A program made the position numbers and the translations under genes. The notes below the pieces were generated by a model. That model ran no database searches, was not told where the DNA came from, and saw only the letters and a list, made by a program, of their open reading frames with translations. Shown here piece by piece: positions 12,856 to 26,489 of a DNA stretch of 64,000 nucleotides. Source of the DNA: Vanilla planifolia (lineage: Eukaryota; Streptophyta; Magnoliopsida; Asparagales; Orchidaceae); contig JAIUJO010000190.1 in NCBI GenBank assembly GCA_023846275.1, positions 758,298 to 822,297 of the forward strand, read 5' to 3'. Position 1 is the stretch's first letter, and every line of letters starts with the position of its first letter.

Positions 12856-12975
12856 ATGCATGTTTGACCACGTTATCATTTTCTCATTAGATATTGTTTG
12901 AACCCCAAAGCTAAGAAAGCTTGGGTGAGAGTAGTATTGTGATGGGTGAGATCTTTAGAACTCCCAATGTTGCAT
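12856..12975 (+). pseudogene. 5S rRNA-like segment, plus copy 1
   Basis: Well-kept internal control region: CCCCAAAGCTAAGAAAGCTT, GGGTGAGAGTAGTATTG (12,923-12,939) and GATGGGTGAG (12,941-12,950), then CCCAATGTTGCATAT. The shared 5-nt insertion follows GACCA. An unrelated-looking TCTCATTAGATATTG replaces part of the loop before the A-box. Confidence 0.85.
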
Positions 12976-14123
12976 ATATTGTTGGTAGCATTATATTTTC
13001 TCTTAAATTGTAATTAATGTTTCTAACCATATAATTTGAAAAATTATTATATATGATAGTCCATAATTAAATTATAATAACTAATCTTTTAAAAATAAAA
13101 TTATTAAAAAATTAAAAAATTTATAATATAATAAATGTGACACATCATATAATATAATAAAATGATAGCTTCCATTGAGCTAAATATTTAGAAAAAAAAA
13201 ATTTATTGATTATAATAAATTAAAATACGTTATATTTATAATAACATTTATATGTTGTATTGAAGATTTTAAATATAGAAATATCATATTATACAACATT
13301 AGAGACTAAAAATAACATTTAATTAATAGTCAAAATATTTTCTAAATATTTATAACATTCTAAAGTAATAATAAAACTCAAATACTTTTTATATTTTATT
13401 ATTAATAAAAATTATATCAAATTAACTTAATATATTTTATAAATATTAAAAAAAATTTATTAATATTAATCTTTTATTTCATTATTTATCTTACATTTTT
13501 TCTCTTTATCCTAACATCTCTCATATTCTCTCACTTCTTTCTCTTTTATTATCATTCTTTCTTTTTTCTCTTCATTCTCTATATCCTAAAATTCATCTTC
13601 ATCACTATCTCTTTGTTTTTCTTTATCTCCGTTATGTTCTCATTTTTGTTATCTTCATCATTAAAAAATCTCTCATCTATCTTAATTATTATTATTTTTC
13701 TTTATTTTACTCTTATCAATCTATAACATTTTATCTATTTTATAAAACTATTACTTTATTCTCCATTATTTTTCTTATGTCCATCAATTAATAATAGTTT
13801 TGAAATCTCTAATTTTGCATAATTTAATAAATAATATAAATGATAGTTATATATTATATTATTTATATTTTTAATGTAATTTAAAATTTTTATAAGAATG
13901 AGATCATATGGAAAGAAAATCTTATGTATTACTGTCAACATTTTTTAAAATAATAATTTTTATATTTTTTTCTTAATTATGTCTCAAATAATATTTACAT
14001 CAATATATATCTACAAATATTTGAAAAGCATAATTTCATTTAAAAAGTGCATAAAATTAATAATTTAGTTTATTTTAGAATTAACTTAATAACATCATGA
14101 TAATAATCACACAATTATGCTAT

Positions 14124-14230
14124 TTTCCTTTTATAGAATTGGACCTACATAGAACTCCAAAGCTAAGAACCCTTAGGTAAGAGTATAGTTAAGATGGGTG
14201 ACCTCTTAAAATGTCTTCATGTTTCACATT
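14124..14230 (+). pseudogene. 5S rRNA-like segment, plus copy 2 (type Y)
   Basis: The 5' third (GACCACA ... GCACT) is largely lost. It keeps AGAACTCCAAAGCTAAGAAC, AGGTAAGAGTA, AAGATGGGTGACCTCTTAAA (14,191-14,210) and CTTCATGTTTCACAT with a T-run. The C-box is close to the plant consensus. The 'accCTTAGG' A-box variant links it to type Y copies. Confidence 0.8.
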
Positions 14231-15354
14231 TTTTTTATTAACATTCTATTTTTGGTGAGTGATGATTAATTTTAATATCATGTTAATTTTAAAAAAATTA
14301 AATTACTAAAAAACGAAGTTTATAATTGCTATATTAGTAATTTATATTTAATAAAACATTATAATTTTATTATTTATTTCATATCATAAAAAATATGATA
14401 GTTTATAAGATATAATAAAATAATAACTTTTATTTTTTTTAATATTGAGAAACACAACTTATTTCAATTATAATAAATGAGAATGATTTTAAGTTTATAA
14501 TAATGTACATATCATGTCTTTAGATTTTCTTAAATGAAATTGAAATTTATTATGGAAAATAAGAGATATAAAATTATTATGTTAATCTTAAATATCAATT
14601 TTATTTATTATCTATATTATGAAAAAATAATTAAAGTAAGTTAAAATAATTGTAATATTTATTATTTATTTTTAATTTTCAAATATAAAAAAATAATATT
14701 AAATTAATAATACAAATATTATTAAAATATTTTTAATACTTTAATATAATGATATAACTCAAATAACTTTATTTTTTAAAATTAAGAAATATTAAATATT
14801 ATTAGTTTTCTTTAAATAGTAAATATTAAAATTTTAATTTTATTAAACATTTTTATTTCTTTTATTCTTTATTTTAATTTATAACATATTCTCAAACTTA
14901 TTTCTTATTGTCATTTTTTTTTGTCTTTTTATTCACCATGCTCTTATATGGTTCTTTTCCTCTCTCCTCTATCCTTCCTTATTTTCTCCTTTTTTTCTCT
15001 TTGACTGATTTATTTATACTCTCTATTTCTTTTATGTTTTCTCTTTTCTTTTTCCCTTAATTAAATCGTCTCTCAACTCTCTCGATCATTATTTTTCCCA
15101 TTTTCTTGCTTTTTTTATTTTATGACTTTTCCCCCTTTTAAAATATTTATCTCTATCTCTAGTATCTCTTTTTAAGAAAATCAATTAAAAAATTAAGAAT
15201 TTCTTAATATATCATACTTTAATATACCATATTTTTGAAAATTATATATTTAATTATTTATATTTTGTTATGTTATTTCAACTTTAATAAAAATCATAAC
15301 ATAAAGAAAGAAAATTGTATGTTTTAATATATACTTTATAAAAAATAATAGTTT

Positions 15355-15390
15355 ATGAATTTTTTTATGAATTTTTTTATGAATTTTTTT
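15355..15390 (+). repeat. Three tandem copies of a 12-bp unit
   Basis: ATGAATTTTTTT occurs three times in direct succession in the spacer before the 15,478 copy. It is a simple slippage product. Confidence 0.9.
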
Positions 15391-15477
15391 ATAAAATAAA
15401 TAATATTATTTGAATATATTATGATTCATTAATTTCAAAAAAATAATCATAGAATTATGATTATTTAACATTGTTAT

Positions 15478-15592
15478 TCATGAGTGACCTCAGTATTATT
15501 ATAGCAATAGAACTCATTAGTACCAAACGTTAAGCTTGCTTTTATGAGGGCAGTTTTTGGATCGAGGACCTCATTATAGTGTTGTCAAAAAT
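15478..15592 (+). pseudogene. 5S rRNA-like segment, plus copy 3 (type Z)
   Basis: Type Z marks: CATTAGTACC in place of CATTAGAACTCC, and a leader lacking the usual 'gcatatgcttgataattta' part. It keeps AACGTTAAGCTTGCTTTTAT with a CpG. The C-box is eroded to TTGGATCGAGGACCTC. Confidence 0.75.
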
Positions 15593-16535
15593 ATTTGTCC
15601 GTATATTTCATTTTTGTAAAAGATGCTAATTTATTTTAATAACATGTTAATTTAAAAAATAAAACGTTTATTAATATATTTTATAAATAGAATTTTCATA
15701 ATTAATTATTAATAACAACATCATAACATTGTTGTTAATTTCATTTAATAATAAAACTAACATAATCTATGATATAGTAAAATAATAGATTTAATGTAAT
15801 TAAATATTGAAAAAAAATTTCTAAAAATATATAATAAATTAGAATTAATTTATGTTTATTTAATTTTTTCTCTTTATCTTACGTCTCTTAATTTGTCTCA
15901 CTTCCTTCTCTATATTATTATCATTCTCATATTTGTCTCCTTATTTTTTATCATTTTAAGTTCCTCTTGGCCTCTCTCTACTTTCTATCTCTTCTTTCAT
16001 ATTTCTCTCTCTTTCACTTTATTATTTATTCTTTTTTTCCCTTTTAAATTCCCTTTTTTTCTCTTCATCGAAATCATCTCTTATCTCTCTCTGTTATTAT
16101 TATTTTAACTTTTTTCTCTTGTTAAATTTTGAATTTCTCTCATTTACAAAAAAAGTTATTTCCATCTCCATTATCTCCATTTAAGCTCATTAATTAATAA
16201 TATTTGTTATATCTCTTATGTGATTGTATAATATATGATATTTTTGAAATTTATATTTCATTATTTATATTTATGAAATAAATTAATCTTTTATTTATAA
16301 GAATAACAACATAATGTAAGAAATTCTTATGTATTAATGTGAATGCTAATGAAAGTGATACTTTCTCTAATTTTTTGTTTATTTTATATAAATAAAATAT
16401 TTACATCATAATATATTACAACATATCTGAAAAGCATAAATTTAATTTAATCCTTTTGTGCTTAATAATTTAAGAAATTTTAGAAATGATTCAATACCTT
16501 CAAAAGAATAATCACACAAGTTCGATTTTTGTCTT

Positions 16536-16660
16536 TTGCACGGATGTGTGACCACAATAGCATTATAGCAGTTGACATCTTAGAGCTCCAAAATTAATTA
16601 TGCCTAGACTTGCATAGTATTAGGATTGGTGGCATCTTGAGAAGTCTAACTGTTGTTATT
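16536..16660 (+). pseudogene. 5S rRNA-like segment, plus copy 4 (type X)
   Basis: GGATGTGTGACCACAATAGC gives the 5' part with the insertion. Then AGAGCTCCAAAATTAATTAT, TTAGGATTGGTGGCATCTTG and GAGAAGTCTAACTGTTGTT. The 3' end ACTGTTGTTATT, instead of CATGTTGCACAT, marks type X. Confidence 0.8.
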
Positions 16661-19064
16661 TTTTATAGTATTTCTTTCTCGAATAAATGACAATTATTTT
16701 TTATAATATTATTATTTAAAAAAAGATATTATTATAAATGATTGCTTATAATTAAACTTCATTATTTAATTTTTAAAAAAAAACTTTATAATATTATTGT
16801 TATTAAATATGATACATCATATGACACAATAAAATATTAACTTTAATTTAGTTTATTTTTAAGTAAAATAACATTTTTTATTTCTAATAAATAAGGGTTA
16901 ATTTTTTTTATGATAACATATATATAATGTATGTTTGTTTTGAAATATATAAATATTATATTGTAGAATATTAGAGAATAAGAAATATTTTATTAATAGT
17001 CAAAATAGTTTTAAATATTTCTAATATTCTCCAATAACAATAAACATCCAATATTTTTTATATTTTAATATTTTAATATTTTAATATATTATATATTACT
17101 AAATTATTATATATTATTAATATTAGAATTTTAAATTTTTAGGATTAACTTTTATTTAATTATTTCACTAACATTTTTCTATTTATCTCAATGTCTCAAA
17201 TTCTCTCACATTGTAGTCTTTCATGTTATCATTCTCCTATTTATATTTTTATTGTCTATATCTTAGCTTCTCTCTCCATTTTGTAGTTTCTCATTTCTCT
17301 TTCTTTGATTTTTTTATCTATTATTTCTATCTTTTCTATATTCTCCCTTTTTTCTTTTTCTATTTATTAAATAACCTCTCATTTTTCTCGATGATTATTT
17401 TCCTCTTTATTTTGTTATTGTCAATCAATAATGTTGTCTGTCTTGCAAAATAGTTATCTCCATCCTTATTATCTTTTTTTGCTCATTAGTCATCAACATT
17501 TATAGAATATTACAAATTAAAATTATGTTTTAGGTACAAATTACTATAATTTCTAAAATTTATGAGTTTGAATATTAATATTTTTTATTTTATTTAATTA
17601 ATTCATTCACTATTTTTCTCTTTGTCTTAGTGTTTATCTAATTCTCATACTTCTTCCTCTCTCGTTTATGTTTATTTAATTTTTCATTTCTCTACCATTC
17701 CATTTTTTCATTTTTTTCTCTCTACCTTCTATATCTTCTTGTTTTCTTGTCTCCTTTATTAAATAATCTCTTCTCTATCTCTATTTTTTTGTTTTTATTT
17801 TACTCTTATCGATCAATAACTTTCTCTCCCTTTTAAATAATGGTTATTTCTACCTCTACTATGTTTTTTATGTACATCAATTAACAATATTTATGAAATT
17901 CACATATTACGTAGCATCGTAATTATTTATTAGTAACAATATTTTAACATTTTTCTTAATTTCATATAATAATAAAAAGACACAATTATGTTGCAATAAA
18001 AAAAAATTTTAATTTAAAAATATAGATAAAAATAACTTACAAAAAAGTAATAAATTAAAATTAATTAAGGTTTATAATAGTCTATATATGATGCACATAA
18101 AATTTTTAATAAATAATAATATTGTATTACAAAAGAACATAAATCCAAAATTCAATAATTAGTGTTAATTATTATTTATTTTAAATATTTATATTACGTC
18201 ATATCAAGATATTATATCATCATAATTTTAAATTCATAGTCGAAATATTATGAAAATATTTCTAATATTAAAAAATAATTTATAAAAAATAGTTTTTATT
18301 TTTAGTTATTATTAAATATTGCATATCATTAAATTATAATATTTAAAAAATATTATATTTTTAATTCTTAAGGTTTTTCTTTTATTTAATTTTTTCTTTC
18401 AGTTATTTTATTTCAAAGTCTCTCAAATTCCCTCATGTTCTTGGCTCGCCAATTATCATTCCCTCGTTTATGTCTTTGAGCATTTTCTTATATTTTTCTT
18501 GGCCTCTGTCTACAATCCATCTCTTTTACATTTCTCTCATTTTCACTATTTTATTTTGTTCTCTTACTCTTTAATGTTTGCCCTTTTACTTTTCTTCTCA
18601 TTAGATCTTCTCTCTTCTCTTTGTTATTAGTTGCCCTCTCATTTTTCTCTTATTAATCGATAACTTTCACTCTAGTGAAAAATTATTATATCGATCTCTA
18701 TTATCTCATTTTCAACTTATCAATTAATAATATTTAAGAGATCCTTTGTGTGACATAGTCTAATATATAATATTTTTTAAAATATATATATTTTATTATT
18801 TATATATATTACATGATTTAATTTTGTATTCATAAGCATGATGACATAACGAAAGAAATTCTTACGAGTTATTATCAATGCTATGCAAAAAGATATTTTG
18901 TGTAATTTTTTAGTTATTTCATATAAATAAATTATTTATATATATTAAATAATATATGAAAAACATAAATTTATTTAAAAGTTTAATTACTTAATAATTG
19001 AGGGAATTTTAGAAATGGTTGAATAAACTTAAAAAATTATCACACAGGTTTGATTCTTTGCCTT

Positions 19065-19190
19065 ACGCATGAATGTGCTACCACAATAGCATTATAATAC
19101 TTAATATCATTAGAACTCCAAACATAACTTTCTTAGACTAGCATAGTGTTGTGATGTATGACCTCTTGAAAAGTGCTATTGTTGCTCATA
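19065..19190 (+). pseudogene. 5S rRNA-like segment, plus copy 5 (type X)
   Basis: GCATGAATGTGCTACCACAA, ATATCATTAGAACTCCAAAC, CTTAGACTAGCATAGTGTTG, ATGTATGACCTCTTGAAAAG and CTATTGTTGCTCAT. The GACTAGCATAG word and the CTATTGTT end are shared with other X copies. It is followed by a doubled C/T tract. Confidence 0.8.
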
Positions 19191-20647
19191 TTCTTAAAAT
19201 GTATTCATTTTTCTAATGAATGATAATTAATTATATACTATTATAATTGCAAAAAAAATTAAATATATAATGTAATTGTTAGTTTAACAAAATAATAAAT
19301 ACGTCACATCTAATGATATAAAAATATCAATTTTAATTCATTTCAAAAATAAGAAAAATGAATTTTATTATTTGTAATAAATTAAAATTAAATTTTTTAT
19401 AATAGTATATATTATATATGTTAAATTTTTTAATATAGAAATATTAGATTATGGAATATTAGACCATAAAAGAATACTTTATTAATAACTAAAGTTGTAT
19501 TAAATATTTGTAGTATTCTAAAATATTATTAAACATAAAAAATATTTTATATTTTATTATTATTAAATATTATATATGTTTAACTTATTATACATTATAA
19601 AAATTATAACTTTAATTATTTTGATTTAACTTTTAATTTTTATTTTTCTCACTTTCTTTATGTTTATCTAAGCATCACAAAATTCTTTCACTTTCTCCTT
19701 TCATCTATTATCATTTTCTTATTTGCCTCTTTATTCTCTGTAACTCAATTCTCTCTCTTTCATTTTTTATATATTCTTATCTTTATTTTGCTGTAATCAA
19801 TTAACGATGTTCTCTCTTTCAAAATAGTTATCTCCATCTTTATTAGCTTTATTATTTTTTTAATATAAGAAACTTCATATTTTATAAATATTATAATTTC
19901 TAATAATAAAATTAACCTTTTACTTAATTATATCTTACTTTTTTCTATTTATCTAAATTTCTCAAACTTTCTCACTTCTTTCTTTCTCCTGTTTTCATTC
20001 TCTTTTTCCTCTTCGGTCTCCAACTCTTCATTTTCCCTTCAACCCTCTCTCCTTTCTTTTCTCTTTAGTCTTTATCTCTTAATATATCCTTCACCTCTCT
20101 CTCTCCTTTGCTACTTTAATTTTCCATTTCTTTCCCTTCAACTTTTTTATTTTTTTTCTCTTTATCACCTTTATGTTCTCTTATTCCTTGTCTCCTTTAC
20201 AAAATGATCTCTCATCTATCTCTATTACTGTTTTCTCTTTATTTTCTTTTATCAATCCATAACTTTCTCTCTCTTGTACAAAATAGGTATTTTTATCTCC
20301 ACTATCTTTTTTTATGTCTTTTTTTTAGTGATACTTATAAAATCTCTCATATTATATTGTTTAATATATAGTATTAATGATAATTATATATTGTACTTTT
20401 TTTTTATGTTTTAAAATTTTATATTTATAAAAATTATAATATATTAAAAGAGAATCTTATGTATTATAGTTAATATTTTTAGAAATAATTATTTTAAATC
20501 TTTTTTATAAATTTTATAAAAAAAAACCAATAATGTTATAATATATTAACACATATATAATATGATTAATTTCTTTAAAACTATGTGTACTTGACAAGTT
20601 AGATTATTTTAGAAATTGTTCATTTGACTATTACAAAAATATTGAAT

Positions 20648-20766
20648 GCATGTGTGACCACAACAACATTATAACATTGGATCAATTTAAAACTCCAACT
20701 TGAAAATTAATAAGCAAGCATATTATTATTGGTGGCTTTTTGTGAAGTCCTCATGTTACACATTTT
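20648..20766 (+). pseudogene. 5S rRNA-like segment, plus copy 6 (type Y)
   Basis: GCATGTGTGACCACAACAAC is one of the clearest 5' ends with the shared insertion. AAACTCCAACTTGAAAATTA shows the type Y change (CCAACTT in place of CCAAAGTT). The C-box is eroded. The 3' end GTGAAGTCCTCATGTTACAC is good, followed by seven T. Confidence 0.85.
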
Positions 20767-21994
20767 TTTCATAATTATAATTTTTTTAATGAATGAGAAT
20801 TAATTTTGATAACCTTTTAATGTAAAAATAAAATTATTAAAAAAAATAATTAAAATTACTATTTTAACATTTTTTGAATAAAAACTTTATAATAATTTTG
20901 AAATTTTCCTGTAATATTAAAAATAACAATCATATGATATCATGACAAGATAACTATAATTATTCTTAATATTGAGTGAAAAATTTATGCATATTATAAA
21001 AAATTAGAATTAAATTAAGTTTATAATAGTATATGTATTTTTCATGTAGAACTTATGATATTACATAACAAAAAATAAGAAATCTAAAGCATATCATTAA
21101 GGTTTAATATTATTTATATTTATTATCGATTAATATCAAAAGGATAATATATTAGAAAATTTATGTTATTTATTATTTAGTTAGTTATTTTATTTTTAAA
21201 AAGAAATAAAATAATATTAAATTAATTATGAAAAAAACTTTTTAAATATTTATAATATTCTAAGGAAATAATGAACCTTAAATATTTTTATAATTTTTAA
21301 TTAATAAAAATTCTATATGATTAATTTTTTATATTTTATAAATATTTTAATTTTAATAATTAAAATTGTAATTTTTGTTAAGTTATTTTTGTCACTATTT
21401 CCCTTTGTTTCAATGTCCAAAGTAGTTTGTGATATACTTCTGTCTTATTGTAATTCGCATATTTATGTTCCTATTGTCCATGTCCTAATGTTTTTCTTGA
21501 CCTCTCTCTCTATCCTTCTCGACCTTCCCATTTCTCTCTTTCTTACTTTTTATTTATTCTCACTTTCTTTTTTATATTCTCGCTTTTATTTTCCTCATTA
21601 AATGGTGCCTCATTTCTCTCTATTAATACTTTTCTCTTTATCTTACTTTGATCAATTTGTGATGTTTCTCTCTCTATTAAAAAACTTATGTCAATCTTTG
21701 TTATCTCTTTTTAAGCACCTCAGTTAGCAATATTTGTAAAGTCATCATATAACAAATTTAATATAGAATTATTTTCAAAAATATATATACTATATTATTT
21801 ATATTTTTTTTATGTAATTTGACTTTTTAGTTAAAAAATGATTACATAACAAAGTAAAATCAATTTTCAATATCTATATTATAAAAAATAATATTTAATA
21901 TAATTTTTAAATTAATTTAATATAGATAAAATATTATTATTATAATATATTGTGATTGATTTTTTTGTTATAATAATCACACATCTACGATTGT

Positions 21995-22108
21995 TTGCCT
22001 AAACTAGTATTGTAGCATTAGATCTCATTGGTACTCCAAAGTAAAACTAGCTTGGTTGAGATTATCTTTAGGATGGTTGACATCTTGAGAGTATTGTTGC
22101 TGATAGTT
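21995..22108 (+). pseudogene. 5S rRNA-like segment, plus copy 7 (type Z)
   Basis: AGATCTCATTGGTACTCCAA carries the type Z GTAC change. GGATGGTTGACATCTTGAGA is the C-box with one change in GGGTGACC. The 5' GACCACA part is lost and the leader has the type Z deletion. Confidence 0.8.
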
Positions 22109-23429
22109 TTTCATAATTTTTTTCTAATGAATGATAATTTATTTTAATAACATGTTAATTTCTCAAAAATTAAATGATTATAAATTATAGTTAAATAAAT
22201 ACCATTTTTGTTATTAACTATTAATAACCATCTAATATACTTTTTGTGAAGTTTATGTAATATTAAATATGACACATTTTATGACATAATGAAATAATAA
22301 CATTAATATAATTTAATTATGATAAAAAAAATAATATACAAAAAATATAATAAATTATAATTAAATTTCCTATGTAATAACATATTTGTGTGATGTATGA
22401 AAATTTCTAAATATAGTGAAATTAAATTATAAAATAATAAAAAGCACAGATTAAATCTTTAATGTTAAGTATCATATTTTTTAAATACCTATTTTACACT
22501 ATATAGAGATAATATATTAGAATAATTGTATTATTTTTTCTTTAATTTATTTTTAAATATCTTAAATAAGAAAAATATCTTAAAATCATAGTAAAAATAA
22601 TATTTAAATATTTTTAACGCTATAAAATATTAATAAACTTAAAATACTTTTTATATTTCTTTATTATTAAATATTACATATGATTAACTTATAATATTTA
22701 AAATATATTGTAAGTTTAATTATTATGATTTTTCTTTTATTTAGTTTTTTCTCTAACAATTTTATTTATTTCAGTGTGTCTCAAATTATCTCACATTCTT
22801 CAATTACCTATTACCATTCTCTTATTTGTCTCTTCATCTTATATCTCATATTTTTACTCTATCTACTATCCATCTCTTCTTTTATATTTCTCTCTCTCAC
22901 TTTTTAATTTATTCTTTCTATTAATTCTAGGTTCTCTGTTTTATTTACCCCTTTACAAAATTATCAGTCCTATATCAATTATTAGTTTCTTAATTATTTT
23001 TCTCTTATTAATCTAAAAGTTTCTTACTTTTAGAAAATAATTATCTTCACCTCTATTATATCATTTTAGACTTATGAATTAATAACATTTAGATCTCTTT
23101 TATGAAATAATCAAATTGGTAATATTTTTTATTAATGCATATATTTTTTATTAATATATTTATTACAAAATTTAGTTTTGTATTTGTAAGAATGATGTCA
23201 AAATAGAAGAAATTCTTTTGTATTAATATCAATGCTATAAAAAAGGAACTTTATGTAACTTTTCTTTAATTTCACGTAAATAAAATATTTGTGCAATAAT
23301 ATGTTGAAACATATGTTAAAAGCATAAAATTTATTGGAAACTTCATATGCTGAACAATCTTGAAAATTGTAGAAATTTTTTAATAGCTTTAGAAAATATT
23401 TACACAAGTTTGATTTCTTATCTTTTGCA

Positions 23430-23550
23430 TGGATGTGCGTCCACAACGGCGTTATAGAAGTCAATAACATTAGAACCATAAATTTAAGCATACCTAAACC
23501 ATCATAGAGTTGGCATGGCCGACCTCACTAGAACTCCTATTGTTACTCTT
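23430..23550 (+). pseudogene. 5S rRNA-like segment, plus copy 8 (type X)
   Basis: GCATGGATGTGCGTCCACAA, AACGGCGTTATAGAAGTCAA, ACATTAGAACCATAAATTTA and GGCATGGCCGACCTCACTAG, ending CTATTGTTACTC. It is unusual in keeping three CpG sites. The A-box is eroded. It is followed by a doubled C/T tract, as expected for type X. Confidence 0.75.
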
Positions 23551-24670
23551 ATTTTTTCATAATATTTTTTTTCAAACGAATGACAATTTAATTTTATAAT
23601 ATTATAATTTAAGAAACATAAATGTTATAAACGCTATTTACAATTAAAGTTTTTTAATTAATTTTTCAAATTAATTTAATATATTATTATTAGTGTAATA
23701 TAATAATAAATATGTCCCATCATGTGGCATAATGGAATATAAAATTTAATTAAGTATAATATTGAGAAAAATAACTTTAATTATTTATTATAAATTACAA
23801 TTACTATTACGTTTATAAAAGTATATTTATATTATATGTTGAATTTTTAAATATAGCAATATTATGTTATGGAATATTAGACTTTAAAGTAATATTTGAT
23901 TAATAGTGAAAATAGTTTTAAATATTTTTACTATTATAAAATAATAATGAAAAAATAATGTTTTATATTTTGTTATTATAAAATATTATATTCGTTTAAC
24001 ATTTTATATATCAAAGTTTTTATAAATTTATTTATTTAGATTAGACTTTCACTTAATTATTTTTCTCATAATTCTCTATTTATCTCAATATTGCTCAAAT
24101 TCTCTGACTTTCTCCTCCCTACTATTATCATTTTCTTGTTTGTCTCTTTATTCTCTATTTTTTAATGTTCTTCTGACCCTCTCTCCTTATCCATTATCAT
24201 TCTCCAGTTTCTAAATTTTCTCTCTTTGTTTTCTATTTATTATTTTCATCTTTTGTACGTTCTCTTTCTATTGTTATTTTTTTTATTTTGTTCTTATCAA
24301 TCAATCAAATTTCTCTCTTATATAATAGTTATCTCTATCTTTATTATATTTTTTCTACTAATTAATTATCAATATTTAAAAAATATAAAATATTAAAATA
24401 ATTTTTTATAAAAGAACTATTATATTTTATAAATAGGTTTAAATAATAAAACATACCTTTTATTTTATTATTTCACGCTTTTGTCTCTTAACTAAATGTT
24501 TCTCAAATTTTCGCACTTCTTTCTCCCTCCTATGATATTAGAATTTATTAACACATATATGATCAGAATAATTCTTTTAAAATTTAATGTACTATATAAT
24601 TAAGATTATTTTTAAAAATTTTTGTCATCATCACGACAATAATGTTCAACTATGGTTTTTTGTATTTATC

Positions 24671-24790
24671 ATGCATGTGCACCCACAATAATATTATAGT
24701 GTTGGATCTTATTAAAACGCCAACTTAGGCATTCTTAGGATAGAGTACTGTTAGGATGGATGGTCTTTTACAAAGTTCTCTCGTTACAAA
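24671..24790 (+). pseudogene. 5S rRNA-like segment, plus copy 9 (type Y)
   Basis: GCATGTGCACCCACAATAAT, GGATCTTATTAAAACGCCAA, CTTAGGCATTCTTAGGATAG and AGTACTGTTAGGATGGATGG, then AAAGTTCTCTCGTTACAAAT and a T-run. CCAACTT and CATTCTTAGG are type Y marks. Confidence 0.8.
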
Positions 24791-25940
24791 TATTTTTTCA
24801 TAACTTTTTCTTTTATAATGAATGAGAACTAAGTTTAATAACATCTTAATATCAAAAAAATAATTTTATTAAAAAAGAAAGTTAAATTTACAATTTTAGT
24901 AGTTAACTATTAGTAAAAACATTATTATATTTTTGTAAATTTCACATAACATTAACTATGACACATCATACGCTATCCTAACATAATAATTTTGTTTTTT
25001 TAGAATATTGAGTAAAATAAAATTTTTAAAGTAAAATAAATTAGTTATAAGTTAATTTTGTAGTAGTATATATGTGGTTTATATTGAAGTTTTTAAATGA
25101 AGTGATATTATTTTATAATAAAGAAATCTAAATATAATTAAGAAAATATTAAATAAATATTAAAAAAATTTTAAAATATTTATAATATTTTAAAATAATA
25201 ATAAAACTAAAATAGATTTTTATATTTCTTAAAAAAAATTCTATATGATTATTTTTTATATTTTATATATACTTTAAGTTTTTAATTAATCTAATTTCAT
25301 ATTTATTAAATTATTTTTATCACTTTATTCCCATTATCTTATTTTCTAAAGTATTTTGTAATGTACTTCTCTCTCTCTTATTACAATTTGTTTATTTATC
25401 TTCTTATTCTCCATTCCCTCATGTTTTTCTTAGCCTCTTATTATTCAATCTTTTCCTTCATTCCCACTTCTCTCTTTGCCATTTATTTATGTAATCTCTC
25501 TATCCACTTTTTTCCCTATTTTCTTTTCCTCTTCATTAAATCATTGTTTGTCTCTCTTTATTATTATTTTCCTTCTTTTCTTGCTCGTATCAATTTGTGA
25601 TTTTTTCTCTCTTAAAATAGTTATGTCTATCTCTGTTGTCACTTTTAAGCACATCAATTAACATTATTTAAAAAATTGCCCAATATTTAATTTAATATGT
25701 AATATTTGTTAAATATATATATTGTATTATTTATATTTTTATGTAATTCAATTTTTTAGCTAAACAAATGATAGCATAACAAAGAAAATCATGGGTATTA
25801 TTATCTATGTTATAAAAATAATAGTTTATGTAGTTTATTTATTTACTTTATTTAAATAAAATGTCATTATTATAATATATTATGATTTCCTATTTTAAAG
25901 AAAATAATCAAATAACAACAACTGTTTACTTTTATTTTTT

Positions 25941-25990
25941 ATACGTGACGACAAAAAAATTATAGCACTTTATTTCATAGCTTTTACTTT
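25941..25990 (+). pseudogene. 5S rRNA-like segment, plus copy 10 (type Z, 3' truncated)
   Basis: Only the 5' part remains: ATACGTGACGACAAAAAAAT followed by TATAGCACTTTATTTCATAG. The A-box, C-box and 3' end are deleted, and sequence passes into spacer at about 25,985. The leader has the type Z deletion. Confidence 0.65.
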
Positions 25991-26489
25991 TTTATGAATA
26001 ATAAATGATTTTAAATTTGTTAATTTAATAAAACAATAAATGATTATAAATCATAGTTAATAAATACAATTTTTTATTAATTATTAATAACTATTTTATA
26101 AAATTTTTGTGAATTTTATGTTATAATAAATATGACATATCTTATGAAATAATAAACTGATAACTTTAATATAGATTAATATTGAGTAAAATAACTTATA
26201 AAAAACTTATAATAAATTAGAATTAATTTATTTTTATAATAATATATATATGTTGAGCATATAATTTTTTAAATATAGTAATATTACGTTATAAAATAAT
26301 AAAAATGTAAATTTAAATTAGTAATTTAAATATCTTATTTTAACTATCTATATTACATCATATAAAGATAATAATTCAAAATAATTTTGATATTCGTATT
26401 TTAAATAATTTTGTAATTTTAAATATTAAAAATAATAAATGAATTAATAATAAAAAAAAATATTTAAATATTTATTAAAAAATTAATAG

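Larger units (their letters stand above)
12976..19000 (+). repeat. Spacers and C/T tracts of plus-arm monomers 1-5
   Basis: C/T tracts at 13,490-13,780, 14,860-15,180, 15,865-16,190, 17,165-17,480, 17,580-17,880 and 18,370-18,730, separated by A+T-rich spacers. The tract after the 16,533 copy is doubled. No 5S-like segment lies between 16,660 and 19,055: monomers there have been shortened (spacer near 17,880-18,370 runs straight on). I see nothing else in these intervals. Confidence 0.75.
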